A stretch of 64,000 bases of DNA. Source: Sulfurospirillum cavolei (GTDB lineage Bacteria; Campylobacterota; Campylobacteria; Campylobacterales; Sulfurospirillaceae). Below, piece by piece: positions 46,385-54,364 of the stretch (its first letter is position 1; the number at the start of each line of letters is the position of its first letter). Where the stretch lies: contig NZ_AP014724.1 of the NCBI RefSeq assembly GCF_001548055.1, positions 1,488,001 through 1,552,000 on the forward strand, read 5' to 3'. Below the pieces are notes generated by a model. It had not been told where the DNA came from, ran no database searches, and saw only the letters and a program-made list of their open reading frames with translations. The translations under genes were made by a program, and so were the position numbers.

Positions 46385-47725
46385 ATGCACAAAAACTCTC
46401 TGAGTCGAGGTCTCAAAAACAGACACGTTCAGTTGATCGCCTTGGGCGGAGCGATCGGAACGGGACTGTTCTTAGGCGTTTCAACCACCGTCCAAATGAC
46501 CGGTCCGGCGGTTCTTTTAGGCTATGCGTTAGGCGGATTTATCGCGTTTATGATTATGCGGCAACTCGGCGAAATGATCGTCGAAGAGCCGGTAGCAGGT
46601 TCTTTTAGCCACTTTGCAAATACCTATTGGCATCACTTTGCCGGCTTTGCTTCGGGCTGGAACTACTGGATGCTTTACGTTTTAGTCGGTATGGCGGAAC
46701 TCACCGCTATCGGAACGTTTATTCATTTTTGGTTACCCAACGTTCCGACATGGGCATCCGCGGCCTTCTTTTTCGTCATCATCAACCTCGTCAATCTTGC
46801 CAACGTACGTTTTTACGGTGAATTTGAATTTTGGTTTGCCATTATCAAAGTGATTGCGATTATTGCGATGATCGCTTTTGGTTCCTACCTTCTTATCAGC
46901 GGCAACGGCGGCGAACAAGCACATTTGAGCAACCTTTGGGCACTTGAGGGCGGTTTTATGCCGCACGGATTTTCGGGCTTTGCGATGGCAATGGTGTTCA
47001 TTATGTTCTCATTCGGCGGGCTCGAACTGATCGGTATCGCAGCAGCCGAAACGGACGATCCGAGCCGTACGATTCCCCAAGCGACCAATCAGGTCATTTA
47101 CCGTATTTTAATCTTCTACGTCGGAGCGCTCGTCGTTTTACTTTCGTTAATGCCGTGGATGAAAATGACCAAAGAGGTAACGCCTTTTGTGATGGTTTTT
47201 CACAGTCTGGATCAAAACTTTGTTGCGCATATTCTCAATGCCATCGTTCTCACTGCTGCACTTTCGGTTTACAATAGCGGCGTTTACTCCAATTCGCGTA
47301 TGCTCTACGGTCTTGCCGCACAAGGTAACGCACCCAAACGCTTTATGAAAACAAATCGCGCCGGTGTGCCGGTCAATGCCGTTTTATTTTCGGCTCTTAT
47401 TACGGGTCTGTGCGTCGTTTTGAACTACTTTATGCCCGAAGACGCTTTGAATTATCTCATGGCATTGGTCGTTTCGGCATTGGTTCTCAACTGGTTTATG
47501 ATTAGTTTCGCGCATCTAAAATTCCGCTTGGCGAAAAATAAAGAGAAAATCGTTCCGAAATTTAAAGCGTTGTGGTTTCCGTACGGAAATTACCTTTGCC
47601 TTGCGTTTTTCATCGGTATTTTAGTCGTGATGTGTTTCATCGACGGTATTCGTACATCGGTCTTCCTGATCCCCGTTTGGCTGATCATTCTTGCGTTAGG
47701 CTATAAATTTTTACGCAACAAATAG
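46385..47725 (+). CDS. APC-family amino acid permease
   Basis: A 446-aa inner-membrane transporter with 12 predicted helices. The N-terminus SRGLKNRHVQLIALGGAIGT and GTGLFLG match the AAT group (AroP, CycA, GabP, ProY), and TDDPSRTIPQATNQV is the conserved loop. A neutral or aromatic amino acid, or proline, is the likely substrate. AAAGGAAC precedes the ATG. Confidence 0.92.
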   Translation: MHKNSLSRGLKNRHVQLIALGGAIGTGLFLGVSTTVQMTGPAVLLGYALGGFIAFMIMRQLGEMIVEEPVAGSFSHFANTYWHHFAGFASGWNYWMLYVLVGMAELTAIGTFIHFWLPNVPTWASAAFFFVIINLVNLANVRFYGEFEFWFAIIKVIAIIAMIAFGSYLLISGNGGEQAHLSNLWALEGGFMPHGFSGFAMAMVFIMFSFGGLELIGIAAAETDDPSRTIPQATNQVIYRILIFYVGALVVLLSLMPWMKMTKEVTPFVMVFHSLDQNFVAHILNAIVLTAALSVYNSGVYSNSRMLYGLAAQGNAPKRFMKTNRAGVPVNAVLFSALITGLCVVLNYFMPEDALNYLMALVVSALVLNWFMISFAHLKFRLAKNKEKIVPKFKALWFPYGNYLCLAFFIGILVVMCFIDGIRTSVFLIPVWLIILALGYKFLRNK

Positions 47726-47763
47726 TTCTGTTTTTTTCTTACATGTAAAGCCTTAACATGTAA

Positions 47764-47802
47764 CCGACCTTGCGCTGCTGTTGACAAGCACGTCAAGGTC
47801 GG
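47764..47802 (+). terminator. Terminator after the amino acid permease
   Basis: Stem CCGACCTTG/CAAGGTCGG around a partly paired loop, followed by CTTTTTG. A TTACATGTAA and a related AACATGTAA lie between the stop codon and the hairpin. Confidence 0.8.
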
Positions 47803-47975
47803 CTTTTTGTCTTATCCCAAAGATGAGTGGTTTTAGAAGAACCCTATTTTCAAAGGAAATTGTATGTGTTCGAAAACGCTTCCTTTTGAGCTTTTACACC
47901 GAGTTTTCCACTAATATCTACGACGAATCGCGCCAAAACAAACTATGATGCGCCCATTTCATACAAAGGTCGTTT

Positions 47976-48866
47976 ATGCCAAAAGAGAGCAAAGCACATT
48001 TATTGGTTTTACTCAACACATTTTTAGTCGCAGGTTCGTTCATTGCCTCTCAAAAAATTGCAGGTATCATTCACCCTATTTCGCTGACACTGTTGCGTTT
48101 TGTTCTTGCGTCCATTTTACTGAGCCCTTTCATTTTTTTCAGCTCCACTAAACGAGAAAAGCTGACAAAAACATTTCCTAAAGCGATGATGATTAGCCTG
48201 TTTTATTCACTCTATTTCATTGCTTTTTTTAAAGCGTTGGAGATAACAACAGCGCTCAATACAGGCACACTTTACACGCTTGTACCGCTTGTTACGGCTA
48301 TTTTGTGCATCTTTTTCTTTAAAGAGCGCATCAGCCCTTTTCAATTGCTGATTTATCTCTGCGGTATCGTGGGAACGGTGACTATCGTTTTTAAGGGCGA
48401 ACTCTCTTTGTTGCTTCATTTTTCAATCAACAGAGGTGATTTTATCTTTTTGAGTGCCGTACTTTTTATGGCTATTTATTCGATTTTGACCAAATTTTTA
48501 CATCAAGAAGAGGATGACGTACTGGTGTTGGTATTTATGACGCTTGTGGGTGGAAGTCTTTGGATGTTTACTGCATTGATGCTGATGGATATACCGCTTC
48601 AATGGGAGCGCATTACAGGCAATGCGCTCTTTGATATGCTTTATCTTGTCATCGGAGCAACGCTTTTAACGGTCTATCTTACGCAAAAAGCTTCTATCGT
48701 CATCGGTCCTAAAAAAGTGATGTCGTATGTTTACATCAGCCCAGCGAGTATCGCCTTCTTGCAATACTTACTTGAAGATGCAGTAATCACATGGGACATT
48801 TGTGTAGGCATCGGTATATCTTCGCTTTCAACACTCTTGCTACTGAACCATCATTCTAAGCATTGA
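47976..48866 (+). CDS. EamA/DMT family transporter
   Basis: A 296-aa inner-membrane protein with ten hydrophobic segments in two EamA halves (FLVAGSFIASQKIAGIIHPI; later AVLFMAIYSILTKF). Such proteins export metabolites or amino acids; the substrate is not known. Its 3' end overlaps the convergent PhzF gene by 11 nt. The 170 nt upstream hold no other gene. Confidence 0.88.
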   Translation: MPKESKAHLLVLLNTFLVAGSFIASQKIAGIIHPISLTLLRFVLASILLSPFIFFSSTKREKLTKTFPKAMMISLFYSLYFIAFFKALEITTALNTGTLYTLVPLVTAILCIFFFKERISPFQLLIYLCGIVGTVTIVFKGELSLLLHFSINRGDFIFLSAVLFMAIYSILTKFLHQEEDDVLVLVFMTLVGGSLWMFTALMLMDIPLQWERITGNALFDMLYLVIGATLLTVYLTQKASIVIGPKKVMSYVYISPASIAFLQYLLEDAVITWDICVGIGISSLSTLLLLNHHSKH

Positions 48867-49662
48867 GTGTTACGGAGCCTTGTAAATACTGAACACACGT
48901 ACCTGAGACAAAAATACGCTCTTGCGTAACACGACAATAAAGCACGCCCGTACGTTTTGACGCTTGCAGCGCTACTAGTTCACTTTTTCCTAAACGCTTT
49001 GCCCAAAAAGGCGCAAGCCCCGCATGAATAGAGCCTGTCACTGGGTCTTCCACACCGCCATTGGCTGGCCAAAAATAACGTGAAGCAAAATCATACGCTT
49101 TGCTTGGTGCAGTTACGACCACATCAAGCGGTCCAAGTGTTTTTAGTTTTTCAAGGTCAGGCACGACGTTTTTAACATCATCCTCATTCGCATACACGGC
49201 AAAGTACGCTTGTTGATTTTGATGAAATTCTAAAGGAGCAATTGAAAGCCCTGTTTGCAATGCATCTGGAATAACGCTTAGTTTCTCAGGCGTACGGTTG
49301 GGAAAGCTCATCTCAATGCGCCCGTTTTCACGCGCATGCACTTCAATTTCACCCACCGCTTTGGCAAAAAATGTGACGCGCTCTTTTTCTCCTAGATGAT
49401 TAAAAATAACATACGAACTCGCCAACGTCGCATGACCACAAAAGGCTATCTCAGTCAGTGGCGAAAACCAACGGATTTCATAGACACCTTTATCGTTTTT
49501 GACAAAAAAAGCCGTTTCTGAAAGGTTGTTTTCAGAGGCAATGCTTTGCATCAGAGTTTCAGGTAGCCAATGCTCAAGCGGCACCACGGCGGCTTGATTG
49601 CCTTTAAAAAGTTCGTTTGTGAAGGCATCGATAATGTAGATGGGAAGTTGGGAAAGAATCAT
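48856..49662 (-). CDS. PhzF-family isomerase
   Basis: A 268-aa protein of the PhzF/YddE fold: IYIIDAFTNELFKGNQAAVV, NLSETAFF with the catalytic Glu, WFSPLTEIAFCGHATLASSY and GVEDPVTGSIHAGLAPFW. Family members are isomerases related to diaminopimelate epimerase; no phenazine genes are near, so the substrate is unknown. Convergent with the EamA gene. Confidence 0.92.
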   Translation of the reverse strand: MILSQLPIYIIDAFTNELFKGNQAAVVPLEHWLPETLMQSIASENNLSETAFFVKNDKGVYEIRWFSPLTEIAFCGHATLASSYVIFNHLGEKERVTFFAKAVGEIEVHARENGRIEMSFPNRTPEKLSVIPDALQTGLSIAPLEFHQNQQAYFAVYANEDDVKNVVPDLEKLKTLGPLDVVVTAPSKAYDFASRYFWPANGGVEDPVTGSIHAGLAPFWAKRLGKSELVALQASKRTGVLYCRVTQERIFVSGTCVQYLQGSVTLNA

Positions 49663-49773
49663 TATTTAAACCTTTTGCTTGAAATGAAAAATATACTAAT
49701 GTAGTTGTTAGATTAAGATTTGATTTTTTATATCTGACATCCTCTTGGTATAATTTTATAACCTTACTTATTC

Positions 49774-50043
49774 TTATTCAAATAACTCCGAATGCGAGCC
49801 AAGCCGAATGAGATTGAGCATTTGTTCATCAAGAAAATAAATTACAAGCAAATCACCACTAACATGAAACTCTCTAAACCCTGACCAATTACCCTCAAGG
49901 CAATGGTCTAAAGCTTCAGGAGGTAAAGATTCACGTTGCAAAAGTTTTGCCACATAAACGACAAACTTTGCGAAATGCTTTTCGCTCATTTTTACATGTA
50001 AAAAATCTTTTGTAAACTGCTTATGCCTTTTAATGCTGAGCAC
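49774..50043 (-). CDS. yafQ: YafQ-family mRNA interferase toxin
   Basis: An 89-aa RelE/YafQ toxin. Residues matching YafQ catalytic sites are visible: ALDHCLEGNW (His50-like), FREFHVSGD (His63- and Asp67-like) and the final GSHSELF (His87- and Phe91-like); the Trp68 position is Leu. It would cleave mRNA on ribosomes. It overlaps dinJ by 14 nt. A TTACATGTAA lies in the coding sequence (49992-50001). Confidence 0.92.
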   Translation of the reverse strand: MLSIKRHKQFTKDFLHVKMSEKHFAKFVVYVAKLLQRESLPPEALDHCLEGNWSGFREFHVSGDLLVIYFLDEQMLNLIRLGSHSELFE

Positions 50044-50305
50044 TTTTTTGACTTTCGAGTTCTGTTTTTAATGTTTCAAGTGTGACGGTTTCCATATTGA
50101 TGCCTAAACGTGCTTCGTTCATCGCTTTTGCTGTCGTCTCATTGGGGATTTTGAGCTCAAAAGGAATACCGTTTTCGCTTTTAACTTTGGCTAAAAACAT
50201 ATTGATTGCTTGAGAAGTCGAGATGCCTAATTGTTTAAAAATAGCCTCTGCGGACTGTTTTAATTCAGCATCGCATCTAGCTCTAATGGTTGCTTCAAGT
50301 GCCAT
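50030..50305 (-). CDS. dinJ: DinJ/RelB-type antitoxin
   Basis: A 91-aa antitoxin: N-terminal ribbon-helix-helix (EATIRARCDAELKQSAEAIF, LGISTSQAINMFL) that binds DNA, then IPFELKIPNETTAKAMNEA and a C-terminal toxin-neutralising helix. It overlaps yafQ and is preceded by GGAG. An inverted repeat just upstream is the likely operator for autoregulation. Confidence 0.92.
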   Translation of the reverse strand: MALEATIRARCDAELKQSAEAIFKQLGISTSQAINMFLAKVKSENGIPFELKIPNETTAKAMNEARLGINMETVTLETLKTELESQKSAQH

Positions 50306-50328
50306 AGTAACTCCTTATAACTATTTTG

Positions 50329-50366
50329 TAGCACTATTGTAGCACAAAATTGTCACAATAGTGCTA
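50329..50366. promoter_or_regulatory. Operator-like inverted repeat upstream of dinJ-yafQ
   Basis: A perfect 12-bp inverted repeat, TAGCACTATTGT and ACAATAGTGCTA, separated by 14 nt, lies 24 nt upstream of the dinJ start and reaches into the stop of the gene behind it. Position and symmetry fit the binding site of a DinJ-YafQ autorepressor complex. Confidence 0.75.
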
Positions 50367-50867
50367 ATACAACTTCCCAAACACATCTAAATGCGTCAGA
50401 TAAAGTCTCACATCAAACTCGAGTTGATGGTAACTTGGCTCCATCTTCTCGCACAGAGTGTAAAAGGCTTTGTTGTGCTCTTTTTCTTTGAGGTGCGCTA
50501 GTTCATGCACGCAGATCATCTTTAAAAAAGGCTCCGGTGCGGTTTTGAAAAGCGTTGCGATACGGATTTCGCTTTTGCTTCGAAGGCGTCCTCCGTGGTT
50601 TTTGATGGTGGTGCGATGCAGCCCAAGTGCGTCGTTAATGTCACTGATCTTTCCGTCGTACGAGACGCGGCTGAGCGGTTCGCTTTTACGAAGAAATTCC
50701 GAGCGTAACGCTATGACGTAGGCATACAAGGCTTTATCGCCGCTGATCGCGTGCGTGGTGGGGTACTTTTTTAGCAGGTATAAACCGAGTTTTTCCTCGT
50801 CGATGAGGCGTTGTACTTGCTGTTGCAGACTATGAGGATAGTGTTCTACGTAGTTTAAAGGATTCAT
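50364..50867 (-). CDS. YgjP/M48-like metallopeptidase
   Basis: A 167-aa cytosolic protein with a zinc motif MICVHELAHLKEKEHNKAFY (HExxH plus downstream His), as in the DUF45/YgjP (WLM-like) family. It lacks signal peptide and membrane segments. It overlaps the CHAD gene by 4 nt. Substrate unknown. Confidence 0.85.
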   Translation of the reverse strand: MNPLNYVEHYPHSLQQQVQRLIDEEKLGLYLLKKYPTTHAISGDKALYAYVIALRSEFLRKSEPLSRVSYDGKISDINDALGLHRTTIKNHGGRLRSKSEIRIATLFKTAPEPFLKMICVHELAHLKEKEHNKAFYTLCEKMEPSYHQLEFDVRLYLTHLDVFGKLY

Positions 50868-51736
50868 CGTGCCTCATCGCATCGTTGAAAGCGGCGAAAG
50901 CGTTTTTTGAGGTTTTCGGCTTTACATGTAGCGATACATGTACGTTTATCTTCGCGCAAATCTGCTTTCAGCAGTGCCGAAAGTTCTCGAAGTTCGGTTT
51001 GATGCAACGCGTTATAGCGTTTGATACGTTTGATTTGGACATGTTTATCCTGTACGTTTCCCAAGGCGGTTTGCATCGGCTTCAAACTCTTGGCAAAATC
51101 TTTCCATCCAAGAGCGTCGCAGGTATAGCGTAAAGTTTTGTAGTGTAGGCGTAGTTGATGCAAACGTTCGTTGGAAGCATCTGCTACGAGGTGTTGCGAA
51201 AGCTTGGCAATCTTTTTCACGCGGGTGCGAACGATCGCTTCGAGACGGTGCGAAGCATGTTTTTGCGTTGGAGTGAGATACAAGTTTGCATCTTCTACGC
51301 AACGTTGTAGCGATGAAAGCATCTCAGATTCACGCGCGTAGCGTTCGCAAAAACGATCGTATGCGTCTTGTCGTTCTTGACGCAACGCGTTTTCAACCGC
51401 TTCAAGTTCGGCAAGCGAAACGGCTTCGACGCGGTTTTTATACGTCCCGATACACGCTAAAAAAACATCCAAATCCCGCATAGCATTGGTCTCTTTTTGT
51501 AAAAATTTAAAAGTTTGAAGAAGGACTTTGCGGCGTTTTTTTTCCAGAAACGAACCGAATTCTTGGCATAAAGAGCGACTAAAACGAAGGTGTATGCGGT
51601 AACGATGCAAACTCTCCGGCTCGTCGGTTTGCATAAAGCGTTTGACATGTAAGGCTATCTCGCTTTGCGCGTGCATGAGATTTTGTTGGAGAAGCATCGG
51701 AATTTCAAGCGTACCGTCATCGTTGAAAGAGCTCAT
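50864..51736 (-). CDS. CHAD-domain protein
   Basis: A 290-aa helical protein rich in Arg, Lys and His with CHAD features: ESLHRYRIHLRFSRSL near residue 45 and NERLHQLRLHYKTLRYTCDA near 205. CHAD domains bind polyphosphate. No CYTH domain is attached. Cytosolic; probably co-transcribed with the metallopeptidase. Confidence 0.85.
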   Translation of the reverse strand: MSSFNDDGTLEIPMLLQQNLMHAQSEIALHVKRFMQTDEPESLHRYRIHLRFSRSLCQEFGSFLEKKRRKVLLQTFKFLQKETNAMRDLDVFLACIGTYKNRVEAVSLAELEAVENALRQERQDAYDRFCERYARESEMLSSLQRCVEDANLYLTPTQKHASHRLEAIVRTRVKKIAKLSQHLVADASNERLHQLRLHYKTLRYTCDALGWKDFAKSLKPMQTALGNVQDKHVQIKRIKRYNALHQTELRELSALLKADLREDKRTCIATCKAENLKKRFRRFQRCDEAR

Positions 51737-51945
51737 TTTGCGCCTTATGAAGAAAGGTTGTGCGAGTATTAAGCAAAAGAGAAAACACTCGGCGTATCAA
51801 AAAAGATTGTAGTCTTTTCATCGTAAAAACGGCATTAAAAAGCCCGTATATTTACTTTCCGTATAACAAATAAGGCTATAATAGGACATCTTTAACGCAT
51901 GTTCTTGCCACACCGCAAGAACGTTTGAATTGTCACAAAGGCTCT

Positions 51946-53109
51946 ATGATGAATGAACGAATGGATGAAATGCTTCAAGACTTAAGTGCGCTAGAGCGCA
52001 AACCGACATCGGGCATCGGAACGTATTTAAGCTTAATCGCCCTACCGAGTGCGGCGTATCTTTATTTTATTCTCGGTTATTTGGACGTTCTTCACTTCCA
52101 TGTCGGCATACACAGCATCGTTTTAATCGGACTGATCTTTTTCGTGTCGCTTGTGTTTGCCAAACATAACGGAGAGTACGGCGCATGCACGTTTCGCCGC
52201 TACGGCAACGAGCTCAAAAGCGAACTCAACGCATACGTAACGAAAAACCTTATGCGTATCGGCGAAACCGAAAAGTCAAACGCAACGTTCGAGACGTTTA
52301 TGGACGCTTACGCCAAACGCATTCGCAACGACAATTATGCTTCGATCGCCGCGGGCGTTTTCCCGACGATGGGAATTTTGGGTACGTTTATCTCCATCGC
52401 GTTGACGCTTCCCGATTTTTCGTCTCAAACGGCAGGTGCGTTGGAGCAAGAGATTTCCATTTTGTTAAGCGGTGTGGGAACGGCGTTTTACGTCTCGATT
52501 TACGGTATTTTGCTTTCGCTTTGGTGGATTTTCTTCGAAAAACGAGGACTCAGCCGTTTCGATCGAGACGTTGAGATTATTCGTGAAGCGACCGCATCGC
52601 TTTTTTGGACCAAAGAAGAGATCGAACAAGCCTACCTCAAAGAGAACCTCCAACATTTTGAAAAAATCGGCTTGATGTTCGAACGTCTTAGCTCAAACGA
52701 CTTTTTCGAGCGTTTGGGTAAAAATATCGAATCCAAATTTGAACTCTTCGACGAAATGCTCACTATGGAAGCCAGTGCGGTCAAACGCGTCTCCGAGCAC
52801 ATCAAAGAGGGTATGGATACCTTAGCGCGTTCCCAAGAAAAGCAAAAAGGGTTGATCGAACTGCACGAACAAATGCTTGCCAAGATCGAGGGATTTAACG
52901 AAAATACGACGGCGTTACATGTCAAAATGACAGAGAACAACGAAGAGATGATCGCCACCAATCAAGAGCTTTTACGTGCACTCAAAGAATCCGCCGCAGC
53001 GCGCAATCCCAACGAGCCTAACGCCGAAGTCGAATCGCTCAAAGAGAGCCTCAAAATGATCGACGCCGAGACCGAAGAGATCATTCAAAAAATGGATGCG
53101 TTAAAATAA
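51946..53109 (+). CDS. MotA/TolQ/ExbB-like ion channel with coiled-coil tail (ZorA-like)
   Basis: A 387-aa inner-membrane protein. Helices lie near residues 25-45, 50-70, 125-150 and 165-185 (FPTMGILGTFISIALTL, LLSGVGTAFYVSIYGILLSL), the proton-channel signature. About 170 cytoplasmic residues follow, mostly coiled coil, longer than in MotA or ExbB and reminiscent of ZorA. The ATG at 51946 follows AAAGG. It overlaps the next gene by 1 nt. It may form a proton-driven rotary unit with that gene. No zorC, zorD or zorE gene is near. Confidence 0.82.
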   Translation: MMNERMDEMLQDLSALERKPTSGIGTYLSLIALPSAAYLYFILGYLDVLHFHVGIHSIVLIGLIFFVSLVFAKHNGEYGACTFRRYGNELKSELNAYVTKNLMRIGETEKSNATFETFMDAYAKRIRNDNYASIAAGVFPTMGILGTFISIALTLPDFSSQTAGALEQEISILLSGVGTAFYVSIYGILLSLWWIFFEKRGLSRFDRDVEIIREATASLFWTKEEIEQAYLKENLQHFEKIGLMFERLSSNDFFERLGKNIESKFELFDEMLTMEASAVKRVSEHIKEGMDTLARSQEKQKGLIELHEQMLAKIEGFNENTTALHVKMTENNEEMIATNQELLRALKESAAARNPNEPNAEVESLKESLKMIDAETEEIIQKMDALK

Positions 53110-54182
53110 TGCGCTACCGTTCTTCAAAAAGCTCGGATCAAAACTTTTGGGTCTCTTACGCCGACTTAATGGCAGGGCTTTTGTTCGTTTTTATTTTGCT
53201 CATCGGCGCGATCGTCGTCAAATACGTCTACGTTCAGACGGATTTGAAGGGCATTAAAAACGATCTTGAGGCGCAAACGCGCGTCTTACGCCAAAGCCAA
53301 GAGGAGCTTTTACGCCAAAAACAAGACTTTTTACGCCTCAAAACCGATATGAACGCGACCAGTGCTTCATTGCAAATTGCCCAAGAATTGTTAATGCAAA
53401 AAGAGTCCGACCTAAACGAATCCAACGCAAAACTTCAACTCAGCGACCGAGAAATCGAAAATCTTAAAAAGCTACTTTTAGATACCGAACTGGCACGCGA
53501 CGAAGTCAAAGGCGAATTGGTTGCTAGCCAAATGGAACTGGGCACGACGACGCAAACGTTGAAACTCAAAGAGGGAGAGCTCGCTCTTTTGAGCGCAAAA
53601 CTCTTGGAAAGCACAGCGGCGCATCAGCAACTGGTTGATGATTTAAACGTGACCAAAGCGCGCATTAAAAATCTGACGGGACTTCGCATCAAAGTCGTAC
53701 AGGAGTTGAAAAACAAATTGGGCAAAAAGATCAATATCGATCCCAATAGCGGAGCGATCCGACTTCCCTCCGGCGTTCTTTTCGACGTGGGCTCTTACGA
53801 GATCAAACCCGAAGCCAAAGCACGCTTAAAAGAGACCTTGCAACCCTACTTGGACGTTCTTTTAAACGACGCGTCCATCCGTGAAAATATCGACCATATC
53901 ATGATCGAAGGGCATACCGACTCGGACGGTACCTACATGCACAATCTGGATCTTTCTCAAAAAAGAGCCTATGCGGTTATGGCGTTGATCTATTCGTGGG
54001 ACGAAAGTAAAAACGCGCTTTTACAACGTTACGTCAGTGCCATCGGACGCTCTTACAGCGACCGCATCTTTAAAAACGGCATTGAAGACAAAGACGCATC
54101 GCGTCGTATCGAAATCAAATTTAGCCTCTCTAATAAACAAGCCATTCAAGAGATCGAAACGTTTTTACAACGCAAAGACTAA
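53109..54182 (+). CDS. MotB/OmpA-like stator partner (ZorB-like)
   Basis: A 357-aa protein: short N-terminal cytoplasmic part, one membrane helix with the proton-carrying Asp in VSYADLMAGLLFVF, a coiled coil of about 140 residues, and an OmpA-type peptidoglycan domain (GVLFDVGSYEIKPEAKARL, IEGHTDSDGTYMHNLDLSQK, DASRRIEIKF). It pairs with the preceding channel protein. The periplasmic coiled coil is longer than in flagellar MotB. Confidence 0.85.
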   Translation: MRYRSSKSSDQNFWVSYADLMAGLLFVFILLIGAIVVKYVYVQTDLKGIKNDLEAQTRVLRQSQEELLRQKQDFLRLKTDMNATSASLQIAQELLMQKESDLNESNAKLQLSDREIENLKKLLLDTELARDEVKGELVASQMELGTTTQTLKLKEGELALLSAKLLESTAAHQQLVDDLNVTKARIKNLTGLRIKVVQELKNKLGKKINIDPNSGAIRLPSGVLFDVGSYEIKPEAKARLKETLQPYLDVLLNDASIRENIDHIMIEGHTDSDGTYMHNLDLSQKRAYAVMALIYSWDESKNALLQRYVSAIGRSYSDRIFKNGIEDKDASRRIEIKFSLSNKQAIQEIETFLQRKD

Positions 54183-54214
54183 TAAAGCGCAAAGAAGGAA
54201 ATCCCCTTTTTCTC

Positions 54215-54235
54215 AAGAGTTCGGCAAGAACTCTT
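54215..54235 (+). terminator. Terminator after the MotB-like gene
   Basis: Stem AAGAGTTC/GAACTCTT with a 5-nt loop followed by TTCTTT; an outer GCGCAAAGAA / TTCTTTGCG repeat encloses it. Confidence 0.8.
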
Positions 54236-54364
54236 TTCTTTGCGGTATCGAGTTTGTAGCTATTTTTCTCCTTTTTCACATGCTTTGACCGCTTCGTTTT
54301 GACAATGTCACTTCTGCCGATCATTTTTATGTTAAGATAATCGATGAAGAATAAAGGAGAAAAT

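Noticed and set aside
51946..54182. A complete Zorya defence system.
   Set aside because: Only the A- and B-like motor genes are present; no zorC, zorD or zorE gene flanks them.
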